Shown one piece after another: positions 25,949 to 34,942 of a DNA stretch of 64,000 bases. The stretch covers positions 124,001-188,000 of the forward strand of contig NZ_JBLWFS010000005.1 in assembly GCF_048323755.1 (NCBI RefSeq), given 5' to 3'. How positions within the stretch are numbered: the stretch's first letter is position 1; each line of letters begins with the position of its first letter. The notes beneath the pieces are model-generated. The model searched no databases. It worked only from the letters and a program-made list of their open reading frames with translations, and was not told the origin of the DNA. The position numbers and the translations under genes are program-made. The DNA is from Alkalihalobacterium sp048323755 (lineage in GTDB: Bacteria; Bacillota; Bacilli; Bacillales; Bacillaceae_F).

Positions 25949-26116
25949 AACCCTTTTCCTCATGAGGAAAAGGGTTAGACTTATCACCTTTAACCTCTTA
26001 TCTTTCAAAGCATTCGCTTTGCAGGTTAGCACCTTTTCACCTTTTTTAACTGGTGTTGGTTGCTGGGTTTCTTCGGGCCTGTCCCTCCACCGACTCGGGA
26101 TAAGAGTATCCGTTCG
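25949..26116 (-). promoter_or_regulatory. SAM-I (S-box) riboswitch of metK
   Basis: The minus strand has the S-box core: CTCTTATC (P1 5' side, about 26099-26106), GGTGGAGGGAC, GGCCCGAAGAAACCCAGCAACC, then GATAAGAG (P1 3' side, about 25995). It ends in the palindromic terminator AACCCTTTTCCTC/GAGGAAAAGGGTT at 25949-25976 followed by TTTTC. SAM binding should stabilise the terminator and switch metK off. About 140 nt lie between the terminator and the metK ATG. Confidence 0.95.
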
Positions 26117-26122
26117 CGACAT

Positions 26123-26151
26123 ATCATAACTTACAAAGCAAAAGATGTCAA
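26123..26151 (-). promoter_or_regulatory. sigma-A promoter of the metK riboswitch transcript
   Basis: TTGACA (26146-26151 complement), 17 nt, TATGAT (26123-26128 complement). The -35 lies inside an inverted repeat, AGATGTCAAC/GTTGACATCT (26144-26171, 8-nt centre). Confidence 0.85.
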
Positions 26152-26205
26152 CAGTTGCTAGTTGACATCTAAAAAGTCGAAAAAAAACAAAATAAAAAAA
26201 TGGAT

Positions 26206-26649
26206 TTAATAAGGAGTATCTATATCTTGGTTATGGTTTTGATTTACATTTTGATTTACATTTTGGCTTTGGTTTGGAAGACGGTTTTGACGTTGATTAC
26301 TATTTTGATAATAACTCATGTTTTGGTTTTGACTTAAATTCATCTGATTTTGCCGTTGTTGATCCTGCTCTTCTCTAATTTCTTCCCGCATTTGCATTTT
26401 TAATAATTCATTTTGGTTATCTCTCGGTTTGACTTGACTGTACACACCACTTGCCGTTAACCCAATTACCAAAGCAACTAACACTTCGTTTCCCCATTCT
26501 CTTGGAATAAACCATAATAGACAGGCTACGCCGATCGCCAGCAATGCACGATACTTTTTATCAATATTAAAAGCATTTCCTACAACCGTAACTAATGCAG
26601 CAACGACAGCTGAAACGGTCGCAAGGTCCATTATTGAAATACTGTCCAC
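26206..26649 (-). CDS. small membrane protein with Asn/Gln-rich tail, holin-like
   Basis: About 147 residues. Two or three hydrophobic segments occupy residues 5-75 (VSAVVAALVTVVGNAF, ALLAIGVACLLWFI, EVLVALVIGLTASGVY). The remainder is a charged helix and then a long N/Q-rich tail with NQNVNQNVNQNHNQ repeats. The topology resembles phage-type holins, but no lysin is nearby. The GTG at 26649 is chosen because AAAGGAGGGAGTGCA precedes it. The repeats encode a hydrophilic, probably unstructured cytoplasmic or surface tail. Function unknown. Confidence 0.6.
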   Translation of the reverse strand: MDSISIMDLATVSAVVAALVTVVGNAFNIDKKYRALLAIGVACLLWFIPREWGNEVLVALVIGLTASGVYSQVKPRDNQNELLKMQMREEIREEQDQQRQNQMNLSQNQNMSYYQNSNQRQNRLPNQSQNVNQNVNQNHNQDIDTPY

Positions 26650-26956
26650 TGCACTCCCTCCTTTTCCTTCTATACTATGCAACATAAAAAAAAAGGGTAC
26701 AGCACTATTAGTGTCCTAATTTTTTGTCCACCTGGCTTCCTTATTTCAAAAGAGCTGTTAAAATTGATATTGTAACTTTTTTTAAAGTTAGAATTCGAAT
26801 AAGAATGGTACAATTATATAAACAGGCTTAACAATTAGATACCTATAAAAAACGCTTAAAGATGTAAACCTATAAAGAAACTTCCTATATAGTAGACCCC
26901 ATTATAAATAGACACATAATTTTTCAACTTATTTGCACACAAATTGAAATAATAGT

Positions 26957-26985
26957 ATAGACTATTTAGTAAAATGTGTTATACT
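26957..26985 (+). promoter_or_regulatory. pckA promoter with CcpN-like operator
   Basis: TGTGTTATACT at 26975-26985 matches the TRTGHYATAYW consensus I know for the gluconeogenesis repressor CcpN and contains the -10 hexamer TATACT (26980-26985). TAGACT at 26958-26963 is a weak -35 with 16-nt spacing. In B. subtilis CcpN represses pckA and gapB on glycolytic carbon. The rest of the 414-bp gap (26650-27063) is AT-rich with nothing else I can name. Confidence 0.6.
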
Positions 26986-27063
26986 AATTTCAACATAAAA
27001 AATTGATTGTTAATCCTGACTAACATAATTTTAAAATATAAAAAAGAGAGGGTTTTGTGACCA

Positions 27064-28647
27064 ATGAGTACAATTAGCTTCGCTACTGAATTAGAGCATA
27101 TTTTACGAGGAGAAAATGTTCACCTAGATCTTCCTGTTTCTAAATTAGTCGAAAGGTCACTAATGAGAAATGAAGGCGCTTTAACTTCAACAGGTGCACT
27201 GAGTGTGGCTACGGGAAAATACACTGGACGTTCACCTAAAGATAAATTTATCGTTATGGAAGACTCGGTTAAAGACAAAATTGACTGGGGTTCTGTCAAC
27301 CAACCAATTGAAAAAGAAGTATTTACTAAATTATATAATAAAGTAATGAATTACTTAAAAGAACAAGAAGAATTATTTGTTTTCCGTGGTTTTGCCGGCG
27401 CCGATAAAAGCTACCGACTGCCGATCCAAGTAATCAACGAATATGCTTGGCATAACCTTTTTGCAAAACAATTATTTATTCGCCCATCTCAAGAAGAATT
27501 AGAAAATCATGAAGCTGAATTCACCGTTATTTCTGCTCCAAACTTTAAAGCAGACCCTGAAGTGGACGGAACTCGCTCTGAAACTTTCATTATCGTTTCT
27601 TTCGAAGAGAGAGTTGTACTAATCGGTGGTACTGAATATGCTGGTGAAATGAAAAAATCTATCTTCTCTATTATGAACTACTTATTACCAGAACAAGATG
27701 TTCTTTCTATGCACTGCTCAGCAAATGCTGGGAAAGAAGGAGACGTTGCACTATTCTTCGGACTTTCTGGTACGGGTAAGACAACATTATCTGCAGACCC
27801 TAACCGTTACTTGATCGGTGATGATGAGCATGGTTGGTCTAACAATGGTGTATTTAACGTTGAAGGCGGATGCTATGCTAAATGTGTAAATTTATCTTAT
27901 GAAAAAGAGCCAGAAATTTGGAATGCGATTCGTTTTGGTTCTGTATTAGAGAATGTTGTTCTTGATGAAAAAACAGGAAACCCTGATTACGACGACACTT
28001 CCCTAACAGAAAACACTCGAGTAGCTTACCCATTAGAAGCTATTCCGAACACATTAATGCCAAGTATTGCTGGCCATCCAAATACTATTATTTTCTTAAC
28101 TGCTGATGCTTTTGGTGTATTACCTCCAATCAGTAAGTTAACGAAAGAGCAAGCAATGTACCATTTCTTATCAGGTTACACTAGTAAACTAGCAGGAACT
28201 GAGCGTGGTGTTACAGAGCCTGAAGCAACATTCTCAACTTGTTTCGGTGCACCATTCCTTCCATTACCTGCTCGTCGTTATGCTGAAATGTTAGGTGAGA
28301 AGATCGCTCAACACGATGCACAAGTGTTCCTAGTGAATACAGGTTGGTCAGGCGGTCCTTACGGTGTTGGGAAGCGTATGAACTTAGCTTATACTCGTGC
28401 GATGATCCAAGCAGCTCTTCAAGGTGAATTAAACTCTGCTGAATTTTCAGTAGATCCAATCTTCGGACTCAATGTGCCTATTCATTGCCCTGGTGTTCCA
28501 GATGAAGTTCTTCAACCGAAACTAACTTGGGATAACGGTGAAGAGTACGATAAAAAAGCTCAAGAGCTTGCAAACAAGTTCAAAGAGAACTTCGAAAAGT
28601 TCGATAACGTTACTAAAGAAATTAAAAATGCAGGTCCACTCGTTTAA
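27064..28647 (+). CDS. pckA: phosphoenolpyruvate carboxykinase (ATP)
   Basis: A 527-residue ATP-type PEPCK. ATGKYTGRSPKDKFIV is the substrate-binding segment. LFFGLSGTGKTTLSADPNR (about 235-253) is the kinase-type P-loop, followed by LIGDDEHGW with the metal-binding aspartates and ENTRVAYPLE near 320. It makes PEP from oxaloacetate in gluconeogenesis, which suits a cell growing on the acyl-CoA products of the fatty-acid genes in this window. It is transcribed divergently from metK, as in B. subtilis. Confidence 0.97.
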   Translation: MSTISFATELEHILRGENVHLDLPVSKLVERSLMRNEGALTSTGALSVATGKYTGRSPKDKFIVMEDSVKDKIDWGSVNQPIEKEVFTKLYNKVMNYLKEQEELFVFRGFAGADKSYRLPIQVINEYAWHNLFAKQLFIRPSQEELENHEAEFTVISAPNFKADPEVDGTRSETFIIVSFEERVVLIGGTEYAGEMKKSIFSIMNYLLPEQDVLSMHCSANAGKEGDVALFFGLSGTGKTTLSADPNRYLIGDDEHGWSNNGVFNVEGGCYAKCVNLSYEKEPEIWNAIRFGSVLENVVLDEKTGNPDYDDTSLTENTRVAYPLEAIPNTLMPSIAGHPNTIIFLTADAFGVLPPISKLTKEQAMYHFLSGYTSKLAGTERGVTEPEATFSTCFGAPFLPLPARRYAEMLGEKIAQHDAQVFLVNTGWSGGPYGVGKRMNLAYTRAMIQAALQGELNSAEFSVDPIFGLNVPIHCPGVPDEVLQPKLTWDNGEEYDKKAQELANKFKENFEKFDNVTKEIKNAGPLV

Positions 28648-28653
28648 ATCATA

Positions 28654-28712
28654 AAGAAAAGCGCAGCCTCGTTAAGCAACGTACGGACTGTACCTAGATT
28701 TCTTCAAATTTT
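28654..28712. repeat. deletion derivative of the 24361 element
   Basis: AAGAAAAGCGC, CTCGTTAAGCAACGTACGGACTG and then CTAGATTTCTTCAAATTTT match both ends of the longer element at 24361-24546, with the interior missing. It begins 6 nt after the pckA stop. Confidence 0.5.
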
Positions 28713-28719
28713 AAAAAAT

Positions 28720-28749
28720 AAAGGAGACTGATGTAAATCAGTCTCCTTT
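28720..28749. terminator. bidirectional terminator between pckA and ytmA
   Basis: AAAGGAGACTGAT and ATCAGTCTCCTTT, perfect 13-bp arms around GTAA, with A-rich and T-rich flanks. It serves both converging genes. Confidence 0.85.
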
Positions 28750-28751
28750 TC

Positions 28752-29558
28752 CTATGAAGAATTCTTTTCACTCCTATACATTTGCCGTTTCATCCATGCC
28801 GTCAACTCTGTGACAATTCCTCGATTATCTGGTTCAGGGAAAAAGTGATTAAACCCTTCGTAATACCAAGTCTCTACACTTTTACCTTTGCTTTTTAAAT
28901 TCTCTTCTAATCGATAACTATGCTCAATCGAAACATGTTCATCCTGCTGCCCATGAATAAGGAGTGTAGGACATGTAATTTTTTCACTTACATTAAGCGG
29001 CGTTCTCCAGTCATACTGTTCTGGAAATTTAGTCGGCGTTCCGATCACTCGTTTCATCATTCGCCGTAAATCGGTCCGTTCTTCATACGTGAGCCTCATA
29101 TCAGAAACACCATTCCAACATACAAGTGAACGAATAAAATTCAATGTAGAAGCTGTAAATAAAGCCATTGCACCACCTCGAGAAAACCCAAACAAATGTA
29201 TATTGTCTTTCTGAACCGAAGGATGTCTATGTAAGAGCAAACATGCATGAATTGCATCATTACGGTCATTACCCGCAAAATCCTCTTGTCCCTCTCCCCC
29301 TTTATTGCCTCGATAAAAAGGAGCGAATACAACAAAACCTTCTGAAGAAAATTGAATGATCCTCGCAATTCTCGGCATACCTACATTTTTAATTCCACCT
29401 CTCAAGTACAAAAATCCAGGTAATTTTCCAACAGTATCAGGTTCGGCTAAGTAACCTTTAACTCTTAAACCGTCACTGCTGTACGTTACTAAATAGAGCT
29501 TTATTCGAGGATGTGGTGAAGGTATGCGATTCTTTTCAATGACTTGACCATCCATCAT
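28752..29558 (-). CDS. ytmA: prolyl-oligopeptidase-fold hydrolase, YtmA-like
   Basis: A 268-residue alpha/beta hydrolase of the S9/dipeptidyl-peptidase-like group. LFGFSRGGAMALF near 120 carries the nucleophile Ser. LLIHGQQDEHVS supplies the Asp and GFNHFFPEPDN the His. There is no beta-propeller domain and no signal peptide, so a small intracellular esterase or peptidase is likely. Its ATG overlaps the TGA of the upstream ytkD by 4 bp, so the two are co-translated. B. subtilis ytmA lies in the same neighbourhood. Confidence 0.85.
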   Translation of the reverse strand: MMDGQVIEKNRIPSPHPRIKLYLVTYSSDGLRVKGYLAEPDTVGKLPGFLYLRGGIKNVGMPRIARIIQFSSEGFVVFAPFYRGNKGGEGQEDFAGNDRNDAIHACLLLHRHPSVQKDNIHLFGFSRGGAMALFTASTLNFIRSLVCWNGVSDMRLTYEERTDLRRMMKRVIGTPTKFPEQYDWRTPLNVSEKITCPTLLIHGQQDEHVSIEHSYRLEENLKSKGKSVETWYYEGFNHFFPEPDNRGIVTELTAWMKRQMYRSEKNSS

Positions 29559-30064
29559 TGCGCTCCCTCACTACCCTCAAGTAAATGGGCCCATTTTTCT
29601 TTTACTTCCTTTATAGCCAGTTCAATGACTTGGTCCTTCATAATAAAACTAAACCGATCATCATTTTTTACATTACTTGGAAACCCCTTCATTAAAACTG
29701 GGCCATTTGTTTCTAGATAATTATCTTTCTTTATCAAATCATCTACTAGCCCAAAATATATATTTTTAACAAATTCTCCGTCTGGATCGTACACCTTATA
29801 TTGTCCTAAATATAGAAGCTCATTTACAGTTGCTCCTGCTTCCTCAAAGAGTTCTCGCTTTGCAGCCTCTTCAACCGTTTCACCCATTTCTACCTTTCCA
29901 CCTGGAAATTCAATTCCTCTTTTCGGATGTTGAATGAGTAACCAACTATCTTTGTAATAAGAAATGACCAGCACATGTTTTGGCTGTAATGAAAAGGTGG
30001 TCGTATCAAGGCTTAATTCAACAAGGTATCCTCTTTCATCGTAAAAACTTATGAACTTACACAT
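29555..30064 (-). CDS. ytkD: Nudix hydrolase YtkD
   Basis: A 169-residue Nudix protein. The box GKVEMGETVEEAAKRELFEEAG matches G-x5-E-x7-R-E-x2-E-E-x-G exactly. In B. subtilis YtkD is a nucleoside triphosphate pyrophosphohydrolase that acts on oxidised guanine nucleotides and can remove pyrophosphate from RNA 5' ends. It is the first gene of a two-gene unit with ytmA. The start is ATG after GAGGAGAAATAA. Confidence 0.9.
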   Translation of the reverse strand: MCKFISFYDERGYLVELSLDTTTFSLQPKHVLVISYYKDSWLLIQHPKRGIEFPGGKVEMGETVEEAAKRELFEEAGATVNELLYLGQYKVYDPDGEFVKNIYFGLVDDLIKKDNYLETNGPVLMKGFPSNVKNDDRFSFIMKDQVIELAIKEVKEKWAHLLEGSEGAQ

Positions 30065-30093
30065 TTATTTCTCCTCAACCCTATTTGTTTTTT

Positions 30094-31290
30094 CTAATCA
30101 TCTTCTGACGGTTTGATCGCAACTAATGCCGTTATGAGAGCACCAATACATACAAGTGTGTTTGTAAAAAATAAAATAAAATGAGATGCTTTCATAAGTA
30201 CAGCAAAAACAGGTGGTCCCAGGGCAACGCCAGCAAACCGCATACTACTATAAATGGAAGTAATCGTTCCTCTCTGTTCTTTTGCTATCCCTTCTGTAAC
30301 GAGAGCATCCAAGCTAGGCAAAGCAATTCCAATGCCAATCCCACTTGCAAATAGTGCCGTTAAAAGCACATATATATCTTTTGAAAAGGATATGGAAAAT
30401 ACAGAAATTGTTAATAAAGCCAAACCAATAACTGTCATCCACTTCATTTTTAGTTTTTCTTCACCAATCCCTTTTCCAGTCACATAAGATGATAGACAAA
30501 GGGCCGCTAATGGGATTGCTAAGACAATCCCTTTTTTTACACCATCAATACCGTGTTGTTCCTCAAGCATTGTCGATAAATAAAAAAGTACACCAAAGAT
30601 GACGAACATACAAATACAGCCGATTAAAAAGATCGCATATAACCAGCGACCTTCATTATTAAATATTCTTTTAATCGAGTGAAGAAAGTCCTTAAATGCA
30701 AGAGGTGCTCCAGTTTTTGATGGTGTCTTAACTAGAAATATCATTAAAAAAATTGAAACGGTGCAAAAGACTGGAAAGGCAAAGAATGGCATAAACCAAA
30801 CCCAACTTGCTAGGAGTGCCCCTAGGATTGGACTTAATACTTTACCGAATGTATTCGATGTTTCGATGACCCCTAATCCTTCACTTACTTCACTTTCCTG
30901 TTTAAACAGATCACCTACTAAGGGCAGTACAATTGGTGAGGCACCAGCTGCTCCCAGGCCTTGTAACAGTCTGCCGAAAATAATAATTCCATACGGATCA
31001 TTAACTTGCCAAGAAGCAAATCCGGATATTAATCCTCCAATCCCTGCAATGATTAAACTAGGAATAATGATTTTTTTTCGTCCATAACGATCCGACATAT
31101 AACCCGCAATAGGAATACATATGATAGCAACAACCGAGTAGACAGTTATAATCATACTTACTTGCAAGGCTGAAATGTTTAATTCTTTTTCAATCGCTGG
31201 CAAGACAGGTATTAACATGGAATTCCCAAGAGTCATTACTAACGGTATGGAGGCTATGGAGACTAGATCCCATGTCTTTTTCTCTTCCAT
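30094..31290 (-). CDS. MFS drug/siderophore-type exporter
   Basis: About 398 residues and 12 membrane segments. GYMSDRYGRKKII between segments 2 and 3 is motif A, and the proline-rich GAASPIVLPLVGDLF region in segment 5 is the drug:H+ antiporter motif C neighbourhood. It resembles Bacillus exporters such as YmfD. The window also holds a siderophore importer, but that is 30 kb away and no functional link is shown. ATG 31290 is chosen because GGGGGG lies 6 nt before it; a TTG further up lacks a site. Confidence 0.85.
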   Translation of the reverse strand: MEEKKTWDLVSIASIPLVMTLGNSMLIPVLPAIEKELNISALQVSMIITVYSVVAIICIPIAGYMSDRYGRKKIIIPSLIIAGIGGLISGFASWQVNDPYGIIIFGRLLQGLGAAGASPIVLPLVGDLFKQESEVSEGLGVIETSNTFGKVLSPILGALLASWVWFMPFFAFPVFCTVSIFLMIFLVKTPSKTGAPLAFKDFLHSIKRIFNNEGRWLYAIFLIGCICMFVIFGVLFYLSTMLEEQHGIDGVKKGIVLAIPLAALCLSSYVTGKGIGEEKLKMKWMTVIGLALLTISVFSISFSKDIYVLLTALFASGIGIGIALPSLDALVTEGIAKEQRGTITSIYSSMRFAGVALGPPVFAVLMKASHFILFFTNTLVCIGALITALVAIKPSEDD

Positions 31291-31449
31291 CACAATCCCC
31301 CCAAGGTCCAATCAATAAGTGTAGTATTAATCATCTGAATAATTCTATACGTTGGATAATTGGGGAGTTGCCAACCTGCAGACTAAAGCCAATGACATAG
31401 TGACTATCTTTTGTTTTTTTGAAATTTTTAGTTAAGCTTTGAAGAACAT

Positions 31450-31956
31450 TTATTTTTCACTAGGTTCTATAGTGTGAAAGGTAAGATTTTCATCGGTGTT
31501 AACTTGTTTGTAAATATTTTCTACGATTTTCTCGACACCACGCGTTGCTTTTCTTCTTTTGAACTCTTCTAGTAAAGCCTCACCTGTTAAACCTTCATCG
31601 ACGATACTTTCTAAGATAACATCAATAATGTCATCTTTTCGGACGGCCATTAATCCATCCAGCAAAATACTCACTTTATTCGAGAGATGGGTAATTTTTC
31701 GAACTTTTGTGACCATCGTTGCCGGATAATTGTTTTCACTTGTAATGACTGCTTCAAGAATTAACTTGCCATTTTCCTTTTCACATTTTTCAAAAATACC
31801 GATAACATCTTGATTAATAACAGCATCGATTAACCATTTTTTAGCACTATCCTCCATATCGATAATTAGACCATCTTGTAGAGGAATTTCAACTTGGCTA
31901 ACCCCTTTTTCATGAGGTTGCAACACTCGAAGTGAAAATAACCGATAAGTTTTCAC
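31450..31956 (-). CDS. YwpF-like family protein
   Basis: A 168-residue soluble protein starting MKTYRLFSLRVLQ, with a mixed alpha/beta composition. The opening, the LIIDMED segment and the length resemble the YwpF-like family of Bacillus, whose function is unknown. No catalytic motif, signal peptide or membrane segment is seen. It is monocistronic. I recognise the family only by general resemblance, so this may be wrong; the coding call itself is solid (AGGCGATCG upstream, full-length frame). Confidence 0.6.
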   Translation of the reverse strand: MKTYRLFSLRVLQPHEKGVSQVEIPLQDGLIIDMEDSAKKWLIDAVINQDVIGIFEKCEKENGKLILEAVITSENNYPATMVTKVRKITHLSNKVSILLDGLMAVRKDDIIDVILESIVDEGLTGEALLEEFKRRKATRGVEKIVENIYKQVNTDENLTFHTIEPSEK

Positions 31957-32044
31957 ACGATCGCCTCCGTTAACTACATTTTATATGTATCATTAAAACA
32001 TATATTTTATTGTGATGCATGTTCATCTTGGCCTAAACGTAAAA

Positions 32045-32074
32045 GAGACTGACTCAATAGGTTGTGTCAGCCTC
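32045..32074 (-). terminator. terminator after the 48-residue gene
   Basis: GAGACTGAC (32045-32053) and GTCAGCCTC (32066-32074) pair with one mismatch. They are just beyond the small gene's stop and are followed on the minus strand by TTTTACG. Confidence 0.55.
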
Positions 32075-32088
32075 AACATTAATAGGGT

Positions 32089-32235
32089 TTAAGAACTTTT
32101 TAACTTTTTGTACTTCTTTTCATATTGGCGCTCTTTCACCCACGTAATGAGCTCTAGCTCTTTTTTCGTAAGTTTTCTTCCTAATTTTAAAGTACATTCG
32201 GTAACTAAATCATTGTAAATCTTGTCAAAGGTCAT
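32089..32235 (-). CDS. small hypothetical protein
   Basis: A 48-residue basic, helical protein, MTFDKIYNDLVTECTLKLG followed by RKLTKKELELITWVKER and a Lys-rich tail. I chose ATG 32235 because GAGGAG is 9 nt upstream; the frame remains open to 32277 without a better site. No family is recognised. The KLTKKELELITWV segment could be a short DNA- or protein-binding helix pair, which is speculation. Confidence 0.6.
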   Translation of the reverse strand: MTFDKIYNDLVTECTLKLGRKLTKKELELITWVKERQYEKKYKKLKSS

Positions 32236-32354
32236 GAATGGTGACTCCTCTGTACCATATTTCTTTTTGAACACCACTTTACATATTAGACATTACGTAT
32301 AGGAATACCTTCAAATATTTTTATTTTTTTCAAAGGCTCTTTTTACAAAGATTG

Positions 32355-32443
32355 TTGCTCCGTGCTTTTGGACCGTAAGCCAAGCGAATGCTTGGTTCTT
32401 CACGCTATGCGTGAAGCTTTTGAAAACGGTCCAAAAGCAACAA
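32355..32443. repeat. MITE-like element with 14-bp terminal inverted repeats and two inner hairpins
   Basis: TGCTTTTGGACCGT (32363-32376) and ACGGTCCAAAAGCA (32426-32439) are perfect inverted ends. Between them lie two hairpins, CCAAGC-GAAT-GCTTGG (about 32380-32395) and CTTCACGC-TAT-GCGTGAAG (about 32398-32416). There is no coding capacity. A half copy is at 36353. The flanking part of the 32236-32607 gap shows nothing else. Confidence 0.65.
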
Positions 32444-32607
32444 AGTTTACGAAAACAGCCGTTTCAAAATAGGCTTAAGAACAAGATTTAGGTCGTGTCT
32501 TAAGAGTGATTATCAGATTTGTCATACTTTTTTAACATTCACTACGTGTTTTAACACTACACCTTAACAAATCATTAATATTACTACTGTATACTAAAGT
32601 GGATATA

Positions 32608-33783
32608 CTACTTTAGAGAGTCATACGCATTTTTTAATCTTTTAAGTCCTTCATTTACCGAATTCCTCGAACAAGCTAAGTTCATTCGTTCGAATGGCTC
32701 TCCTTCTTTACCAAACACAATTCCGTTACTTAAGGCTAATTTCGCTTGCTCGGTAAGCCATTTTTTTCTTTCTTGAGCCGTCATTCCTAATCCACTACAA
32801 TCGAGCCATAGTAAATAGGTGCCTTCAGGTTGTATCACTTTAATTTTCGGCATATGTTCTTCGATATATGCTTTTACAAATTGAACATTTCCTTCTACAT
32901 AGCGAAGGAATTCTTCGAGCCACGATTCACCATCGGTATATGCTGCTTCCATCGCAACCGCGCCAATTGAATGAAACATATTTAAGAATTCTTGACTTAG
33001 ATGGTTCTTAAACTTTCGTCTTAAAGCTGGATTAGGGATGATCGTATATGAGGTTTGCAATCCTGCTAAATTAAACGTTTTACTTGGAGCCATACACGTT
33101 ATCGTTCGTTGGCTCATTTCGTCCGATAATGTAGCTGTTGGTATATGTTCATGCCCTTTAAAAATAATGTCACAATGAATTTCATCAGAAATCACTAACA
33201 AGTCATGCTTAATGCAAATTTCAGCTAATTGCTTAAGCTCTTCTTCTGTCCATACTCTCCCAACTGGATTATGCGGGCTACATAATAATAATATTTTCGT
33301 TTCTTGATCAATGACTGATTGAAGATGGTCTAAGTCCATTCGATAGTGAGTTCCGTCAAAAACTAATGGATTTTCAATTAATTTTCGATCCTGATTGGTA
33401 ACTACATTAAAAAATGGATAATAGACGGGTGGTTGAATAATCACCTTATCCCCAGGTTCCGTAAACCGTTTAATAATTTGCGCAATAGCTGGAACGACTC
33501 CTGAAGTGTAAACTAACTGTTCTGCGTCAACGTTCCAATTAAACCTTCTCTTTACCCAAGATTGTACGGCAGTGTCAACGGAAGCCGACCTGACCGGATA
33601 ACCAAAAATTCCTCTCCCAACCTCTTCTTGAATCGCCTTTATAACTTGGGGTGGTGCTGGAAAGTCCATATCTGCTACCCACATCGGCCATAAGTCTTCA
33701 CCCTCATAAAGCTTATCTACAGCATCCCATTTCATAGAACTAGTACCTTTACGATTTTCAACTTGATCAAAGCGTGATGTCAT
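32608..33783 (-). CDS. PLP-dependent aminotransferase, PatB/MalY (C-S lyase) type
   Basis: A 391-residue fold-type I PLP enzyme. VISDEIHCDIIF holds the Asp that contacts the pyridine nitrogen, and APSKTFNLAGLQTS the Schiff-base lysine. CSPHNPVGRVW and NLACSRNSV complete the cofactor and carboxylate-binding set. The SDEIHCD and SKTFNLAGL motifs are typical of the MalY/PatB cystathionine beta-lyase branch rather than aspartate aminotransferases. It probably cleaves C-S bonds in cystathionine or cysteine conjugates. It is divergent from the histidine kinase gene. Confidence 0.9.
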   Translation of the reverse strand: MTSRFDQVENRKGTSSMKWDAVDKLYEGEDLWPMWVADMDFPAPPQVIKAIQEEVGRGIFGYPVRSASVDTAVQSWVKRRFNWNVDAEQLVYTSGVVPAIAQIIKRFTEPGDKVIIQPPVYYPFFNVVTNQDRKLIENPLVFDGTHYRMDLDHLQSVIDQETKILLLCSPHNPVGRVWTEEELKQLAEICIKHDLLVISDEIHCDIIFKGHEHIPTATLSDEMSQRTITCMAPSKTFNLAGLQTSYTIIPNPALRRKFKNHLSQEFLNMFHSIGAVAMEAAYTDGESWLEEFLRYVEGNVQFVKAYIEEHMPKIKVIQPEGTYLLWLDCSGLGMTAQERKKWLTEQAKLALSNGIVFGKEGEPFERMNLACSRNSVNEGLKRLKNAYDSLK

Positions 33784-33985
33784 CGTTCATCCCCCTTTTC
33801 AAATTTAGTATGACTCTATTTGAATCCCTACTTTTATGTAAACCCTTCGTGCGAAATGTTATCAACCGATTGACATAGCTCGTATACATAATGATGTCTA
33901 TAGCAGGTAGAAATACGTTCATTCAATTTAGTTTAGTGAATAAAACAAGCTTGAACTGAAATACATCAATCCAGGAGGGATCTTT

Positions 33986-34936
33986 TTGTTTAATAACTTA
34001 TATTTTCAATATTCTATGATGTATACCTTCTTTTTCGGTGGGCTTTTAATTGGCGCTGACTATGTTTTTAATCTCTCTAATAGTAGCTTCAATTCTTATC
34101 TCTTTGCTAAATTTGTTCTCATCCAAGTCACTATTCATCTAGTCGTTTTATTTATTACAGTTAAGCTAATGGAAAAACGATTATACAACACTCGAAATCA
34201 AAGTTATTTTAAAAAAATCAATCGCCTTCGTGCTATTACAGAGTTAACGGCCGCCGTTGCCCATGAGATACGAAATCCTCTAACCTCGGCTAGTGGCTTT
34301 CTTCAATTACTAATGACTGGAAAAGAAATTCCTCTTAAAGCACAAGAGTATGTTCAAATAATTCATAGCGAAATTGCAACAGTTGAAAAAGTTGTGGAGA
34401 AATATATTCGTATCACTCATCCTAGTCAACTAAGTCTGACCCCAATTTCCTTAGACCTTCTCCTTCATGAAATCTACATGGATTTTTCAAGTACTTGTAA
34501 CTCGCAAAACATACAATTTGCGATAAACTTACGTCAAAATGGTACATTCCAAGCAGATACCGAGAAATTAAAACAAGCATTATCCAACATCGTCATGAAT
34601 GGAATTGAAGCCATGCCAAATGGCGGCAAAATTACGATCTATGGTAACGTTTCAAAAAAAGAGGTAACGATCCGAGTTAGCGACGAAGGAATCGGCATGA
34701 CTGAATCTGAAATGGATCAAATCGGCACTCCGTTTTATTCATTAAAAGAAAAAGGGACGGGGCTTGGACTGATGCTTTGTTATCAACTCATTCATTGTAT
34801 GGATGGACGAATTGAAGTTTATAGTAAAAAAGGAGTGGGTTCCACTTTCATTATTTACCTTCCCAGTCAAGAAAAAGAACTGGCACTAAATATCTTTCCT
34901 GCTACTCTTAGTAATAAAACAGAAGGACAGAATTAA
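33986..34936 (+). CDS. membrane-bound sensor histidine kinase (sporulation-kinase-like)
   Basis: A 316-residue kinase with two N-terminal membrane segments (about 8-30 and 42-62) and no separate sensor domain. AAVAHEIRNPLTSASGFLQLL contains the phospho-acceptor His. NIVMNGIEAMPNGG is the N box, VSDEGIGMTESEM the G1 box and KEKGTGLGLMLCYQLI the G2 box. The H-box sequence resembles Kin kinases that feed the Spo0A phosphorelay. No response regulator is adjacent, which supports an orphan kinase. It starts with TTG after AGGAGGGATCTTT. Confidence 0.9.
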   Translation: MFNNLYFQYSMMYTFFFGGLLIGADYVFNLSNSSFNSYLFAKFVLIQVTIHLVVLFITVKLMEKRLYNTRNQSYFKKINRLRAITELTAAVAHEIRNPLTSASGFLQLLMTGKEIPLKAQEYVQIIHSEIATVEKVVEKYIRITHPSQLSLTPISLDLLLHEIYMDFSSTCNSQNIQFAINLRQNGTFQADTEKLKQALSNIVMNGIEAMPNGGKITIYGNVSKKEVTIRVSDEGIGMTESEMDQIGTPFYSLKEKGTGLGLMLCYQLIHCMDGRIEVYSKKGVGSTFIIYLPSQEKELALNIFPATLSNKTEGQN

Positions 34937-34942
34937 TTAACT

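Noticed and set aside
26144..26185. Plus-strand TTGACA-like sequence at 26161 as a divergent promoter
   Set aside because: Results from the palindrome around the metK -35; no -10 at the right distance in the plus direction.
26206..26649. Prophage lysis holin
   Set aside because: Holin-like topology, but no lysin or other phage genes are nearby; kept as a membrane protein of unknown function.
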